Positions 49,771 to 61,599 of a DNA stretch of 64,000 nt are shown in pieces. Position 1 is the stretch's first letter; each line of letters starts with the position of its first letter. Under the pieces are notes generated by a model that worked only from the letters and a program-made list of their open reading frames with translations, was not told the DNA's origin and did no database searches. This stretch comes from Bombus terrestris (Eukaryota > Arthropoda > Insecta > Hymenoptera > Apidae): positions 1,054,001-1,118,000 of the forward strand of contig NC_063285.1 in the NCBI RefSeq assembly GCF_910591885.1, read 5' to 3'. Position numbers and translations under genes: made by a program.

Positions 49771-52434
49771 CAGTAGAGTCTTCTTTATGCGAATTTATAA
49801 GCAGATATACTCTTCGGATAATGGAATTTTCTGATACTATAACAATCATTATTCTCGTGTGAAATTTCATTTATTTCAAATACAAATTAAGATTAATCGA
49901 TAGCTTCTCTAAATATTGAATATCAATATCTTTTTGACTGCTAAGTCACGTAATTCTTTCAACATAAGTAATTACATCGCAGCGGAAGACTTCACACACA
50001 TACAAAGCACACGCTATAGGGCTCAAGAATTAACATACCTCGAAGTAGAACACTAGAAACATTTACTAGAACTAGTGATCTCAACATATTATCCACAGGA
50101 AGACCAACACACTGGCAGACGGATCTAAACAAAATTCCTGACTTGCTTAATTTTGCAGGTATAAAAGGAGTAAACGCAAACAAATTAAAAGTAACACCCA
50201 GTCTGGAGCTTAGCTCCCATCATACACCGTTAATAATAGAATACGCAAGCAAACTAATACTTTATAACAAATCAGAGTCGCTTTGCAATAGAAGCATGAA
50301 ATGGCAAACATAAAGAACTAATCAAGAGCGAAATCAACTGCAATATTCCATTGAAAACACCTGAACGCATCGAACAGGCAGTAACAACATTGACAGAAAT
50401 TATGCAAGAAGCAGCAGGGGCAACTATTACTTATAAACCAAAAGAAACCAAACATCCTTGACAAAATCAGAGAAAAAAGGAAAGCGAAAGTAAAATGGCA
50501 AAAACATAGAACATGTGAAAACAAAAAACATCTATACAAACTTGCAAAGGAAATAAAAAGTAAAATAAAAGATCATAATAGTAACGAATTCTCAAAATTC
50601 ATAGAAACACTCTCAGTGGAAAGCCACGAACAAAATAAAGAAGCCAATAAAAATAATCCCAGCAATTAGAAAAGCAGATAACATATGGGCCTGAAGCAAC
50701 GAAGAGCAAGCTACAGGATTGTTCAACCACCTTTGTAACACATTTACTCTATATAATATTAACAACAGTAAAACCAAATATCATTGAGACGAAGATGCGC
50801 AAAATACTAGTAGCTCAACTGACAAGCACCGTACCATACCTAATACAACAGTTCAAGAAATGAGAATCATAATGAAGAAAACAAAAAACAATAAAGCACC
50901 AGGAGTCGACCCAATCTATGGTAAAATCTTGAAAAACCTTCCCCCAAAAGCAATACGTTTAATCATAATAATGTTCAATGCAATTTTAAGAATTCAATAC
51001 TTTCCTAATCTATGGAAGTTAGCACAGATCATAATGTTAGTTAAACCAGGCAAAAACCCACACCAAACTGTATCTTACAGAGCAATATCACTACTTCCAG
51101 TGTTTTCCAAAATAGTAGAGAAAATAATATAACCAACAATAGAACAAGAAAAATTAATACCAGATTACCAATTTGGATTCAGAAGAAAACACTCCACGAT
51201 AGAGCAAAAGGCACAGGTTCGTCAACGAAATTTTACCAGCAATAGAAAGGAAACAATACTGTACAGGCTCCTTCATGGGCATTGCGAAAGCATTTGACAA
51301 AGTGAACCATGAAAGCCTCTTACAAACAATCAAAAAAACACTTCCCGGAATAAATCCACCACTTACTCAAATCATACCCAAGCAACAGAACCTTTATAGT
51401 AAAAATAAAGGATGTATATTCTGAAGTAAAAGACGCTGCCTGAAGGCAGGGGTACCGCAAGGAAGCGTCTTAGGCCCAATATTATACACACTATACACGG
51501 CCGGCATACCAACAACTACCAACAGCAAAATACAGACATTCGCGGACTACACGGCTGTGCTAGTCAGGCATACTAATCCAGCAACAGTAGCTACATTACT
51601 ACAAGAGCACATCACAAAAATAGAAAAGTGGCTACAAGATAAACAAATAAAAGCAAACCCCAATAAATGCCACCATATTACATTTACACTAAGAAAACAG
51701 AAACCACCAAATATCCAATTGACTGGCACGCACATAACACAAACAAGGCAAGTTAACACGTTGACGCCGGCGCCGATATTCAGGGTTTTCTCTATGATGT
51801 GGCGCCCGACTGCACGGTCTGCTTCGTACGGCTGCGCAGCGCCAGATTAGACTGTTCAGCACTGTTAATTTATAGCAAAATTACAAAAGCTATACGATTC
51901 CTGTTGGGTTCAATGAATTCCGTGGACTTCAACTAATACATTGATATAGAATAGTTTGGCAATATCAATTTGCAGATATCTATAAATATTAAGTAAAGCT
52001 GATGGGACCAACTTTGACCCTAATTTTGGAGTACTCTTTTCGATTTTTCTCAAACAGTAGAGATCTGACGCGAATTCCGACTATTGCAACGTATACCAAA
52101 CAGTGCAAATAAACCAACTACTTTGCATCATTAGTCTACATCCACCTTGAGCGGTAATATTGTTCAAGGGGCGCAACCTCAAGATAACAGTTGCGCCTGA
52201 CTCATCGCCGTCTAATTGATAGGTCGCAACAAGTTCTGTATCAAATTCTTACAATTAGCAGTCACTAAATTGAATTAAGGAAAGAATACATTGTATACGA
52301 ACACCAATACAATATGTACATGCCTGAAACAGAAAAGGGCACCTATTACTGAGAAGTATCATGTTGGAATAGCAGAACGTTCGAATAGTACTGTATTCGG
52401 ATAACGGATGTTCAGATAAAGAAGGCTCTACTGT
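49771..52434. mobile_element. Pogo-like element ends flanking a jockey relic
   Basis: The left end is CAGTAGAGTCTTCTTTATGC at 49771 after TA. The right end, reversed, is CAGTAGAGCCTTCTTTATCT, ending at 52434 before TA. A CGGATAA block follows at both ends. The form is that of pogo/Tigger-type inverted repeats. No transposase is visible; the centre is occupied by the jockey relic 49980-51755. Confidence 0.65.
49980..51755 (+). pseudogene. Jockey-clade ORF2 relic: endonuclease end and reverse transcriptase
   Basis: An endonuclease C-terminus (STGRPTHWQTDLNKIPDLL, then SSHHTPLI) at about 50085-50240 is followed by a lysine-rich linker and RT. The RT parts are NKAPGVDPIYGKILKN near 50890, YQFGFRRKHST near 51170, GVPQGSVLGPILYTLYTAG near 51450 and the catalytic FADD changed to FADY near 51540. 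Many stops and frameshifts. RT ends near 51750. Confidence 0.8.
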
Positions 52435-52537
52435 AATAGAATTTAGAAAAGGAAGCACAATTTCGTAATTGTTTCTATATTCGCGGAGATATAGAGGATG
52501 TTTCAAACTATTACATTATATTTCGAATATAAATCTT

Positions 52538-53085
52538 TTAACACTTAGCCAACCGGCGCGCGTCACAATGAATTATACGTTTCCACCGCGCATTTTTCCA
52601 AGTATCGAGGACCAATATTCAGTACATAAGTAACAAAAAGGTCTAAAAATTATTTAAGTAATTAATTATATTTTGTGGTAATGATTTTATTTAACGATTT
52701 CACATATTGTTTATGCAATACATCGTGTTTAAAAGTATAAAAAAATATAGGTAATATTAAAAACGTTCAAGACGATTAAAGATAAATAACACAGCTTGAA
52801 CGTGAAATTAAAAATTCATAATGCATTTTAATATTTTTCTACAATGTAGTATCGTTCGATCATAACTCTATTTAGTCATAACGGATAGTGTAACTTTTTA
52901 ATTAATTTTAACACCACTAAATTGGCGTATTTTGTTATATACTGTACATTATAAAAGCAGAAAAAGTGGCGCAATTAATTGGGAACAATTCCAGGTAAAC
53001 AATAACTGATAATAACAGCGAAAAAATAAAACACGTTGCTAAAGCCAAAAAGGGAGGTCTCCCTATTCGGTTGCCTAAGTGTTAA
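52538..53085. mobile_element. piggyBac-type MITE
   Basis: TTAA followed by CACTTAGCCAACCG at 52538-52555, and CGGTTGCCTAAGTG followed by TTAA at 53068-53085. The inverted repeats agree at 13 of 14 positions, and TTAA is the piggyBac target. It is 548 bp with no coding capacity. Confidence 0.8.
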
Positions 53086-53479
53086 AAAGCTTGTATCATA
53101 CAATTTCATGGTTACGGGAAATGTTTACAAAATTATTTATCTCAAAGTTTAACTTGTGATGCATATATCAATACTTTATCCTTATTTGATGTAAGAACAA
53201 ATGTTTGTATTTGTAAAATGTATCCGAAGTATGCCACAGATATATCCGGAAAATATTTCACATCACACACTTCTTGACCGACGTCTGTGTTTCGCTATTT
53301 CAATTTGTTATATCCCAGTTAATATTTTTTATTACTATGATATCTTCTTCTATCTGCCAACAAAACAAATATTACTAACAAACGAGGAAGATCGCTTTGA
53401 TATAACTGATCAAAATGTAACATACGAGTTAAGAGAATGCGAAGATTAGAGATTCGGGTCAGATCATTGTTTTCCTTTT
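53086..53479. other. AT-rich stretch without supported features
   Basis: Nothing recognisable. Confidence 0.4.
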
Positions 53480-54053
53480 AAGGGGGTATTTTAGTCTAGA
53501 GGTATGAATTTCGAGCGATTTTTGAAGCTCTGTATAAACGAAACAAAAAATATTTTTACTATCCATTTTTTTATGATTTGTATCTTGATATTTTAAGATT
53601 ACATAAAAAATTAACCGAAAAAGACTAAAAATTCACAAAGTTATGAGCTGGCAAAGTGGAGGTCCAAAGAAAGGGTGTCCTGGCGTGCATGATATCGACC
53701 CTTCTGGTCGTCTGAAACAAAAAAGCTGAACGGATTCTTAATTAGAATAGATTCGACTATAGGATGAACCTTGGAAGAGTCAACAAATTATTTTTTCACA
53801 AAATGGCGGCCGTTTGAAAATAATTTTCCTTTTTGGCATGTTTTTTTGGCACTTCCGAATTTTTTTAAAATAGTAAAATTAAAAATTTTAATCCGACCAT
53901 GGTTGAGGCGATAGAAAAATATATAAAGAATATTCGCACCAAATCTCAAATAAATCGATTTATTGGAACTTGAGATATCGTGCACGTCAACTTGAAAAAA
54001 GTAATTTTGAGAAAAACGCGTTTAAAGTTTTGAGACAAGTTTACTCGGTCAAC
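53480..54053. other. Unclassified repeat-like non-coding segment
   Basis: Starts near AAGGGGGTATTTTAGTCTAG and ends near GAGAAAAACGCGTTTAAAG. Its wording resembles a dispersed insect repeat I remember only vaguely. It forms the left flank of R1-clade element 2. Confidence 0.3.
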
Positions 54054-54087
54054 AGTCCTGCCCAAGCAGCCGAGATAAACGGACATG
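54054..54087 (+). promoter_or_regulatory. Candidate internal promoter (start site and DPE) of R1-clade element 2
   Basis: If A at 54054 is +1, GGACATG falls at +28 to +34, the place of the downstream promoter element in TATA-less insect non-LTR elements. The 34 bases closely parallel 61014-61047 of a jockey-clade copy. Confidence 0.45.
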
Positions 54088-54595
54088 GGAAACAGTGCTT
54101 CAGTGAAAGTGCGGCAAGTGGGAAAAGAAACACACTTTGGGGATGGCGGCAAGCAGAACGGACACGTGCACGTCGCTCCGTAGGCATAACCGAAATATCT
54201 GGGTATATTAAAGAATTCGGGCGGAAAGTGCACGAAAGTGAAGTTTCTAGTGCTCCGGAATGAGTGGGAACACAAGAAATAGGTGAGCTCGCTGGTATAA
54301 AAGCGAGAGAAACGATTGAAAGTGCTGTGTGTGAAAAGTGAGGTTAGGGGCAGAGCGGGGGCCATCTTGGGTCGCGCGACCGAAGCGCCACCGTGCGGGC
54401 TACCTGGGTAACCAAGGAGTGGTGGAGAGCGCCACCGTGGAGGGCCAGTCGAAACTCCCCGCGTCGAACAGACACGAATCGCATACACGCGGAAGTATAC
54501 AGTGGGATTATACGACGACCGGCTAAGTCGAAGGACATCCATCTCAAACATACATATATATATATATATATGTATATTAAGACACAAACACAATA

Positions 54596-56440
54596 ATGGA
54601 CAAGTACTGTAAGTCAAGTAAACTTACGGCTCATGGGGTTTCGGAGCTTCCAGGCCCCGTCGGGGATTCGAATAGCGTCCCAGGCTCGACCCGACGGCCA
54701 CCCAACGACTGGACGAACGGCGAGGGGAAGGTCGATCCCAGGGCCTCCCCTCGTTCGGTAAACGCGACCGGGGACCAAGAAACACCCGCAGTTGTCACAG
54801 AGGAAAAGACGTGCAAGAAAAGCACAAGAAGATACCTCGAATTTGATGAAGACATCGCGGGAATCATCGAGGATGTCGAGATGCCAATGCAGGCACTCAA
54901 GGATAAGACACCACCCACCGAAAAGGCGACCCGAATCGCCAAGGAAAAAATCTTCAAAGGTGACAAGATCACCAGATATATGAGAAAGACCCCAGTGGAG
55001 GGGAGCGCGTGCAAGACAACGAGAAGCCTGGCCAGGAGCCAGCCGAGGGCAACGAGGGACGAAGCGGCCAGCACCTCGGAGCTAGACACACCGGCGGAAA
55101 TGTCGGACAGCGGCAGCGAAGCGGCGGCACCAAGGGAATGTTTCAGGAGGAAGGCCATGGCGAACAGAGCAACCGCCGAGACCGAAGGCAACGACGAGGA
55201 CAGTATCGTCATTAAGATGAGCGAATGGAAGGCGATGACGGAAATCATCACAGAAGTCTTCCGCGAAATCCAATACATAGGTAGCAGACTCTACCTCATG
55301 AGCAAAAAGGATACCGACATCAAGAAAAGGAGGGACGCCATCAGTAAAAAAGCGATCAAGCTCCACTCGATGTTGGACGAGATGAGGCTCAAGAGGAACG
55401 CGAGGACAGTCGCGGCCACCAGGATGACCACCCCTCCGGGGAGGAGTGAGGAGAAGGAAGGAAAAAGGAAGGAGATATCGCCCGTCGAGGGGAAGGGCGA
55501 CACCAAGAGAAAGAGACCAACGACCGTGGAGGCCTCATACGCAGGAGCCTGTGCCGGCAACAGCTCGGCAAAAGCGACTACGGAATGCACGGACAGCGAT
55601 GAAAAGGAAGACTGGATCCCTGTCCGCGGAAGGAGAGGAAAAGGAACAGACACGCCGACGGTGGTCAGGAAGGCGAACGCAGGAAGGGTGGCATTGGACA
55701 AGCCAAAGAGGCCGGAGGGACCGAAGAGGATACGTAACAGACCCGAAGCCATCCTCGTCAAAGTAGGGCAGGACAAGGAGTGGATCCAGGTCTACAAAGA
55801 CGTGATGGGGGAAAGGGAGATCCTAAAAGAGAGCTGTGGGATTAGGAGGACCAGAACAGGTGACATCCTGATCGAGCTGAAAGCAGGTAGCAACGCCAAA
55901 AAGACCGCGGCGGATATGAACACGGCGCTAAGAGGCAAGGTGAGAGCGCTACCAATGCGCGACAAGACCTCCGTAGAGATCAGGGATATAGACCCGCTCG
56001 TAGGCAAGGAAGAACTAGCCAGGGAGATAGTAGAGCAACTGGGCGTAAGCGTCATCACTGAGGTCGAAGTAAAGACCCTAAAAATGGCGCCGTGGGGCAC
56101 CCAATCGGCAATAGTGACGATACCGAAAGCCTACCTGGCCAAAGAGGGGGTGAGCCGGAAGATCAGAACCAGCTTGACGATAGCCTCGATAAAGGCACTA
56201 CCCAATGTGGTAAAGTGCTTCAGATGTCACATGTTTGGGCATATCGCGAACAAGTGCACGGCGATAAGCCCTGGAAAGGAGATTTGCAGGAAGTGCGGAG
56301 CCAAAGACCACACGATAGCTGCCTGCGTCAACGCACCCTGCTGCTCCATCTGCAGCAAGGAGAAAGGAGTGAAATTTGACCACGTAACCGGATCCCTGGC
56401 TTGCCCAGAATGTAGAAGGCGGTTGAAAGCGAGTAAATGA
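54596..56440 (+). CDS. R1-clade ORF1 protein (gag-like), intact
   Basis: 614 residues from ATG 54596. The N-terminal half is low-complexity and charged, followed by a predicted helical segment around residues 205-265 (KMSEWKAMTEIITEVFREI). An RNA-binding-like domain before the knuckles contains VEIRDIDPLVGKEELAREIV. Three zinc knuckles lie near residues 541-608: CFRCHMFGHIANKC, CRKCGAKDHTIAAC and CSICSKEKGVKFDHV...C. It would bind element RNA into RNP particles. The stop TGA overlaps the ORF2 start as ATGA. Confidence 0.9.
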   Translation: MDKYCKSSKLTAHGVSELPGPVGDSNSVPGSTRRPPNDWTNGEGKVDPRASPRSVNATGDQETPAVVTEEKTCKKSTRRYLEFDEDIAGIIEDVEMPMQALKDKTPPTEKATRIAKEKIFKGDKITRYMRKTPVEGSACKTTRSLARSQPRATRDEAASTSELDTPAEMSDSGSEAAAPRECFRRKAMANRATAETEGNDEDSIVIKMSEWKAMTEIITEVFREIQYIGSRLYLMSKKDTDIKKRRDAISKKAIKLHSMLDEMRLKRNARTVAATRMTTPPGRSEEKEGKRKEISPVEGKGDTKRKRPTTVEASYAGACAGNSSAKATTECTDSDEKEDWIPVRGRRGKGTDTPTVVRKANAGRVALDKPKRPEGPKRIRNRPEAILVKVGQDKEWIQVYKDVMGEREILKESCGIRRTRTGDILIELKAGSNAKKTAADMNTALRGKVRALPMRDKTSVEIRDIDPLVGKEELAREIVEQLGVSVITEVEVKTLKMAPWGTQSAIVTIPKAYLAKEGVSRKIRTSLTIASIKALPNVVKCFRCHMFGHIANKCTAISPGKEICRKCGAKDHTIAACVNAPCCSICSKEKGVKFDHVTGSLACPECRRRLKASK

Positions 56441-59400
56441 GGATACTGCAGATAAACCTCAACAGATGCAAGCTGGCGCAGGACATGATGCACCAATGCG
56501 CGATCGAACTTAGGCCGGGTATAATAATAATTTCCGAGCCGAACAGGCAGCTACCGCACTGGTTTAATGACACCAAAGGAGGCGCCTCGATATGGGTCAC
56601 ACTCCTCAATGGCAAGCTGCCTGATGAAACAACGGAGGTCAAGAGCGACGGGATAGTGGGCGTCCGCGTCGGCGACGTCTTCTGCTTCAGCGGATACTGT
56701 TCGCCCAACATAAATAAGCGAGCATACTGCAAATACATAGACACGCTGTCTGCTATGACGAAGAGCGTTGCTAGAAGACACGACAAGGTCGTTGTGGCCG
56801 GAGACTTCAACGCAAAGTCAACCTGTTGGGGAGGATCGACCACAGACAAGAGAGGGAGAGTCTTAATGGAGGCACTAAGCGGCCACCGGGTGTTTCCATT
56901 GAGGCTCAAGGAAAAGTACACCTTCTTCATGAACGGGAAGACGAGCTTCCCCGACATAATAAGCGTATCCAACAAGGTCAGCGAGATACACGCCGGAAGC
57001 GCGGTCTTGCACAAATACTCGGCCTCGGACCATCTGTACGTGCTCCACAGGTTTAAGACGAGGAAGTCCCGAACCGTATCGAAGTTCTACAGGTACGTGA
57101 CCAAGGACATGTCGCCGGAGGAGTTCCTGAGCAGATTCGACGACACACTGAAGAAGGAGGACCTCAACGCGGCTATCGGAGAGGATGGGGCCGAGCCCTT
57201 GCAAAAGAGCATCGAAGGTACGTGCGAAGGGATGCTAAGGAAGTCGAACGGTGCGGCGAGCCGCAAGTACGCGAACTACTGGTGGAACCCGATGATCGCG
57301 GAACTGAGAGCGCAGGCGCACAAAGCGCTCAGGAAGGTGACGAGAGAAAGAAAGAAGAATGCCGGCAACACCGAGCCCCTCGTCAACGCCTACAAGGAGA
57401 TCCGAAGGCAGATAAAAAAGGAGATCGCCTGTAGCAAAAAACAGCTTGGGCAGAATACTGCAAGATACTGGAGAGCGACCCTTGGGGCAAACCCTATCGC
57501 ACGGTCATGAAGAAATGTAAAAGCAAGGGACCAACAAACGACATGCCGATCGACATGGTGAAGGCAGTCCTACAGAGGCTATTCACCTTGGGACACGGAT
57601 CCCCCCATTATGAGGGCCGCGAAGAGGCAGAGACCGAAGAAGAAGGAGATATTAGCCTCAGCGTCGCCATCGGCGAAGGCGATGTCATCGATGCCGCCGG
57701 AAGAATGAACACCAAGAAGTCTGCAGGAGTCGATGGCGTGCCGGGCGAGATCGCGAAGCTGGTAGCGAGTCGCAGGAGCGAGCTCGTGACAAGGGCGTTC
57801 AACGGCATCACCGAATCAGGAAGGATCCCAGACTGCTGGAAGACGGCCAGAGTAATACTGCTAAGGAAACCGGGAAAGGATCCCAGTTTCCCCAACGCGT
57901 ACCGGCCGATAAACATACTCCCAACCATGAGCAAGATCTGGGAAAAATGCTTTAAGAAGATCATCGAGAGATGCATCGGGATGGACCCATTCCATCGGAG
58001 GCAATATGGCTTCAGAAAGAAGAGGAGTACGGTAGATGCCATCACGCAGGTGATGAAGTTTGCCAACATCTGCAAACAGAAGAAGGTAATATGCGTGATG
58101 ATCACCCTGGATATTAGCAATGCCTTCAATTCGCTCAGCTGGAAGAGCATATACGAGGAATGTGACAAGAGGAAGCTGCCATGGAAGGTCAAAAGGCTAA
58201 TCGGCAATTACCTATCCGGAAGGAGGATCATCGTGAGCAACCAGCAAGGCACGGTGGAGCACGAGGTGGCGGCGGGAGTTCCGCAGGGATCCATCCTCGG
58301 ACCATTCCTGTGGAACTTGGTATATGACCGGTTGCTCGAGAGACTCGACAACATGCCAATGGTCAGAGCAGCCGCCTTCGCGGATGATCTGGCCATCACA
58401 TGTTCCGTCGGGAGGAACGAAGATGCCTCCGTCAAGGTCAACACGATGCTAAGGATCGCCAACGATTGGTGCACGAGTGTCGAGCTCACCCTGGCGAGGG
58501 AAAAGACGGAGGTCATGCTCATCACAAGCTTGTGAGTGCCGAGAGTGGTGAAACTCAGGTTGGGCTCCTCGGACATCGAAACGGTCGATCGCATCAGGTA
58601 TCTCGGAGTCGTCATTGACTCCAGTCGGAGGTTCGGTTGCGCATATCGAGATGGTGTGTAACAGAGCCGACAAGTTAATAGGAGCCCTTAGGGGAATTCT
58701 ACCCAACATCAACGGGCCGCCCAGCTTGGCTCGTAGGCTCTACTACAATGTGTGGGAGTCCATCGTAACTTACGGAGCACCGGTGTGGGCTAGAGCAGCA
58801 TATACCGATAAGAACAGGAAAAAGCTGAAACGAGCACAACGAACGACCCTGTGCATAACAACGACGGCATACCGTACCGTCTCCCACGCCGCACTTTGCG
58901 TGTTGACCGGGAATCTCCCGATTTACATAAAGATAAAGATGCTCGGAGAGACCTACGAGAGGAACAAGATCCATGGGTCCAGGATTGACACGGATGACGG
59001 CTCCAAGCTGAAGGAGGAACTGGAGGCGATTCGCAAGAAGGCCCAAGAGGACTGGCAGAAGGAGTGGAACAACTACAAAAAAGAAAATATCACAAAGAAG
59101 CTATTACCGAGTGCGCTGCTATTTACCAAAAAGAAGATGGACATCGATCACCACACCATGCAGCTGCTAACCGGGCATGGGAGCTTCGGGGTCTATAGGA
59201 AAAGGATTGGCAGGGACAGCGACAGCAACTGTCTCGACTGTGGAGACCCGAACGACGATGCAGAGCACGCCCTCTTCGCGTGACCGAAGTGGACGGACAG
59301 AAGGATCGAGCTGGAGAACGCTCTGGGAGGGAAGATAGACGTGGGCAATCTGATCGCCACGGTGACCGCCAAGGACGAGAGCTGGAATAAATTCAGGCAA

Positions 59401-59553
59401 TTCTGCAAGACCGTCATGTGTCACAGGAGGGTGACAGCGAGGGCCTGGGAAGAGGCAAGGAGGAGAACGAGCGTAACAACAACGAGCGGAGCAATGAGGG
59501 CAAGAACATGGAACAACGAAAATCCGCAGAAGGAGACCAGCCCAGTATTCTGA
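56437..59553 (+). pseudogene. R1-clade ORF2: endonuclease and reverse transcriptase, broken
   Basis: ATG at 56437 overlaps the ORF1 stop (ATGA), a layout used for reinitiation in this clade. The endonuclease has LQINLNRCKLAQDMM, SEPNRQ, GDFNAKSTCWGG and SDHLYV, all key residues present. A frameshift near 57436, in a run of A, moves the frame to 57507-58535. That frame holds RT with YGFRKKRSTVDAI, GVPQGSILGPFLWN and AFADDLAI. A TGA follows at 58533-58535 and another frameshift near 58620. The C-terminal domain (58615-59553) has the knuckle CLDCGDPNDDAEH and a TGA at 59281-59283 where the last Cys would be. Confidence 0.88.
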
Positions 59554-59844
59554 ACTGGCTGAGAGGACGATATGAGCAGTAACTGCCCGAAGAAGTAGAT
59601 ACAACGGGGCACGAAAGGACAACCCTGATGACTGCCGACAGGTTTTACCGGGGTTGTCTGCCCTCTAAGAGGAGGAAGAAGGAGGAGGGGTTTTTAATGG
59701 GTATGGCAACGACATCCGACCGACTCCCACATAACCCAGTGATGCGGGTCACTGGGCATGCGTAATAGCATTTTCCCCTCCCCACGCAAAAAAGAAGTGG
59801 GAAAAAAAATAGTAACGTCAACGCCCATCGCTAAATGGTGGAAA

Positions 59845-61013
59845 ATGCAAATACCAACAATAAAAATTACAAGCAAAGGCGAAACATATTCTACGAATAG
59901 AGCTACAAGCATAACAAACCCAAGACAATCGCTAAATGAAGAACAGGAGTATTCAATTATAAATGAAATAGATATGGAATCAATACAAAACAATTATGAG
60001 AATAAAACCAACAATGAACTAACTCATCAGGACGAAAGCTGGAAGGTGGCAACTTGCAACAAAAAAAGAAAAGTAACACCATGCACAAGCAGTAGGAAAG
60101 CTATAGTAGCAAATAAGCAACAATGGCTACAAGAAATCAATCTTCGAAACTCCTTCAGCACACTGCCAGAAGAGAAAGTAACAGACCCAGTTGAAAAACC
60201 AATAACCCGCATCGCTAAACCACCACCAATCTACATAGATGCTCAAATAATAGACCCCCTCATTGAACTACTAAACAACACGGCAGGAAAAGAAAATTAT
60301 AGCATAAAACAACTAAAAGTAGTCCAAGTCAAAGTTCGGACCAACACCCCAGAAACATTCAGAAAAGTGACAAAAGCACTAAAAGAGAAAAACGCGGGGT
60401 ATCACACTTACCAGCTCAAAGCCGACAGAAGTTTCAAAGCAGTAATCAGGGGATTACACCCAAAAACAAACACAAACAACATATGCGAGGAACTAGCAAA
60501 AATCGGACACCAGGTAAGATCAATGAACAACATAACCAGATACGATACTAAACAGCCATTACCGCTATTTCTAATAGAGCTTGAACCTAAAAACAACAAC
60601 AAAGAAATATTTGAAATTAAAAAAGTTCTAAACACAATAGTAACAGTGGCGCCACCAAGACATAAAAAGACATACCGCAATGCATACGGTGTCAACAATA
60701 TGGACACACAAAAAATTACTGCAACAGAAACCCGGCGTGTGTCAAATGCGCAGAAACGCACCTAACAATAAACTGTCCATACGTAGGAAAAATAAACGAA
60801 GTAAAATGCTTCAACTGCAATCGAAACCACCCAGCTAGCTACAAAGGCTGTGTAATCAGAAAACAACCGCAACGTAAACTGTTTCCGCCGCTACGAAACA
60901 GGGCGTACAATAACTTACAAGCGCAACAGGATAGCACAGAAACTGAGACAACTCCAAATTCACAGCACGCAATGAACACTAACCACAGTAACACCAACAC
61001 CTTTGGTAGCTAA
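59845..61013 (+). pseudogene. Jockey-clade ORF1 (gag-like), one frameshift
   Basis: From ATG 59845 the frame runs to 60765 with the pre-zinc-knuckle domain (PPPIYIDAQIIDPLIELL, KAVIRGLHPKTNTNNI). A frameshift near 60672 puts the three knuckles in the next frame: CIRCQQYGHTKNYC, CVKCAETHLTINC and CFNCNRNHPASYKGC. That frame ends at TAA 61011-61013. ORF2 is absent because another element copy starts at 61014. The flank to R1-clade element 2 is at about 59811. Confidence 0.85.
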
Positions 61014-61047
61014 AGTTCTGCTCGGGCAACCGAGGTAAACAGACGTG
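61014..61047 (+). promoter_or_regulatory. Candidate internal promoter of the jockey-clade copy
   Basis: AGTTCTGC at +1 and AGACGTG at +28, the classic spacing of start site and downstream promoter element. Similar to 54054-54087. Confidence 0.5.
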
Positions 61048-61380
61048 TGTAATCAATCATGTGCTCCAGTGAAGTGATTCAGAGAAGTGTTTCAAAGTGA
61101 AATAAAATTAACGATTAGTAATAGTGAGGGGAAGTCCAACAATGCAGCAGCAGATACCAACAATTAAAATTGCAACTGAAAGAGAAATGTATTATATAAA
61201 AAGGTCGGTAGGAGGAGTGCAGTCACAATAACGAAAGATGTTACCAGGACGAAAACTGGAAAACGTAAAATAACTCCAGGAACAAGTGCCGCAGGAAACT
61301 TAGATACAGAAAAGCAGCGATGGCTACAAGAATTACCATTAAAAAACTTCTTCAGCTCATTAACTGAACAGTCGCCTTAG
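61014..61380 (+). mobile_element. 5' end of a second jockey-clade copy (5' UTR and ORF1 start)
   Basis: The 5' UTR begins AGTTCTGCTCGG. Candidate DPE AGACGTG falls at +28 (61041-61047). ORF1 ATG at 61142 begins MQQQIPTIKI, like MQIPTIKI at 59845. Blocks such as CAGGACGAAA and GATGGCTACAAGAA (61319-61332) also match, with deletions. It breaks off near 61380. Confidence 0.7.
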
Positions 61381-61599
61381 GTAGCAGCTATTTAGCTATT
61401 TAATCCTAAGCCAGAAAAATTGTGAAACTTCTGATTGATAACAGGTCATAGGACTTTTGCGTTCTATATAACAATACTTTTACCTATGGAAAGATTCCCT
61501 AAAAATAAAAAGAGATCTGCCTATTTCTTATTAAGAAACCGAGGAGGGAGAGTTGTTTCCTCCCCATCCGATTGCCAACCATTAGAGATCTTCTTAAGC

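Larger units (their letters stand above)
54054..59810 (+). mobile_element. R1-clade non-LTR retrotransposon 2, nearly full length
   Basis: The 5' UTR starts at about 54054 (AGTCCTGCCCAAGC), with a (TA)n at 54557-54580. ORF1 is 54596-56440, ORF2 56437-59553, then a 3' UTR ending in an A-rich tail at about 59802-59809. Only a weak flank match is seen (GGTCAAC before, CGTCAAC after), so a target duplication is not established. ORF1 is intact; ORF2 has frameshifts and two TGA codons. Confidence 0.9.

Noticed and set aside
51752..51775. TTAACACGTTGACGCCGGCG, a possible piggyBac end, and a similar word near 41898
   Set aside because: No matching inverted partner was found near either, so only two isolated words support it.
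53201..53449. An 82-codon frame in AT-rich DNA
   Set aside because: No splice context or similarity, and its length is expected by chance.
54631..55278. Long minus-strand frames opposite R1-clade ORF1 and ORF2
   Set aside because: They are shadows of GC-rich coding sequence on the plus strand, whose domains are recognised.
59811..59844. Target duplication for R1-clade element 2
   Set aside because: Only six or seven bases (GTCAAC) agree and the flanks are otherwise unlike, too weak to claim.
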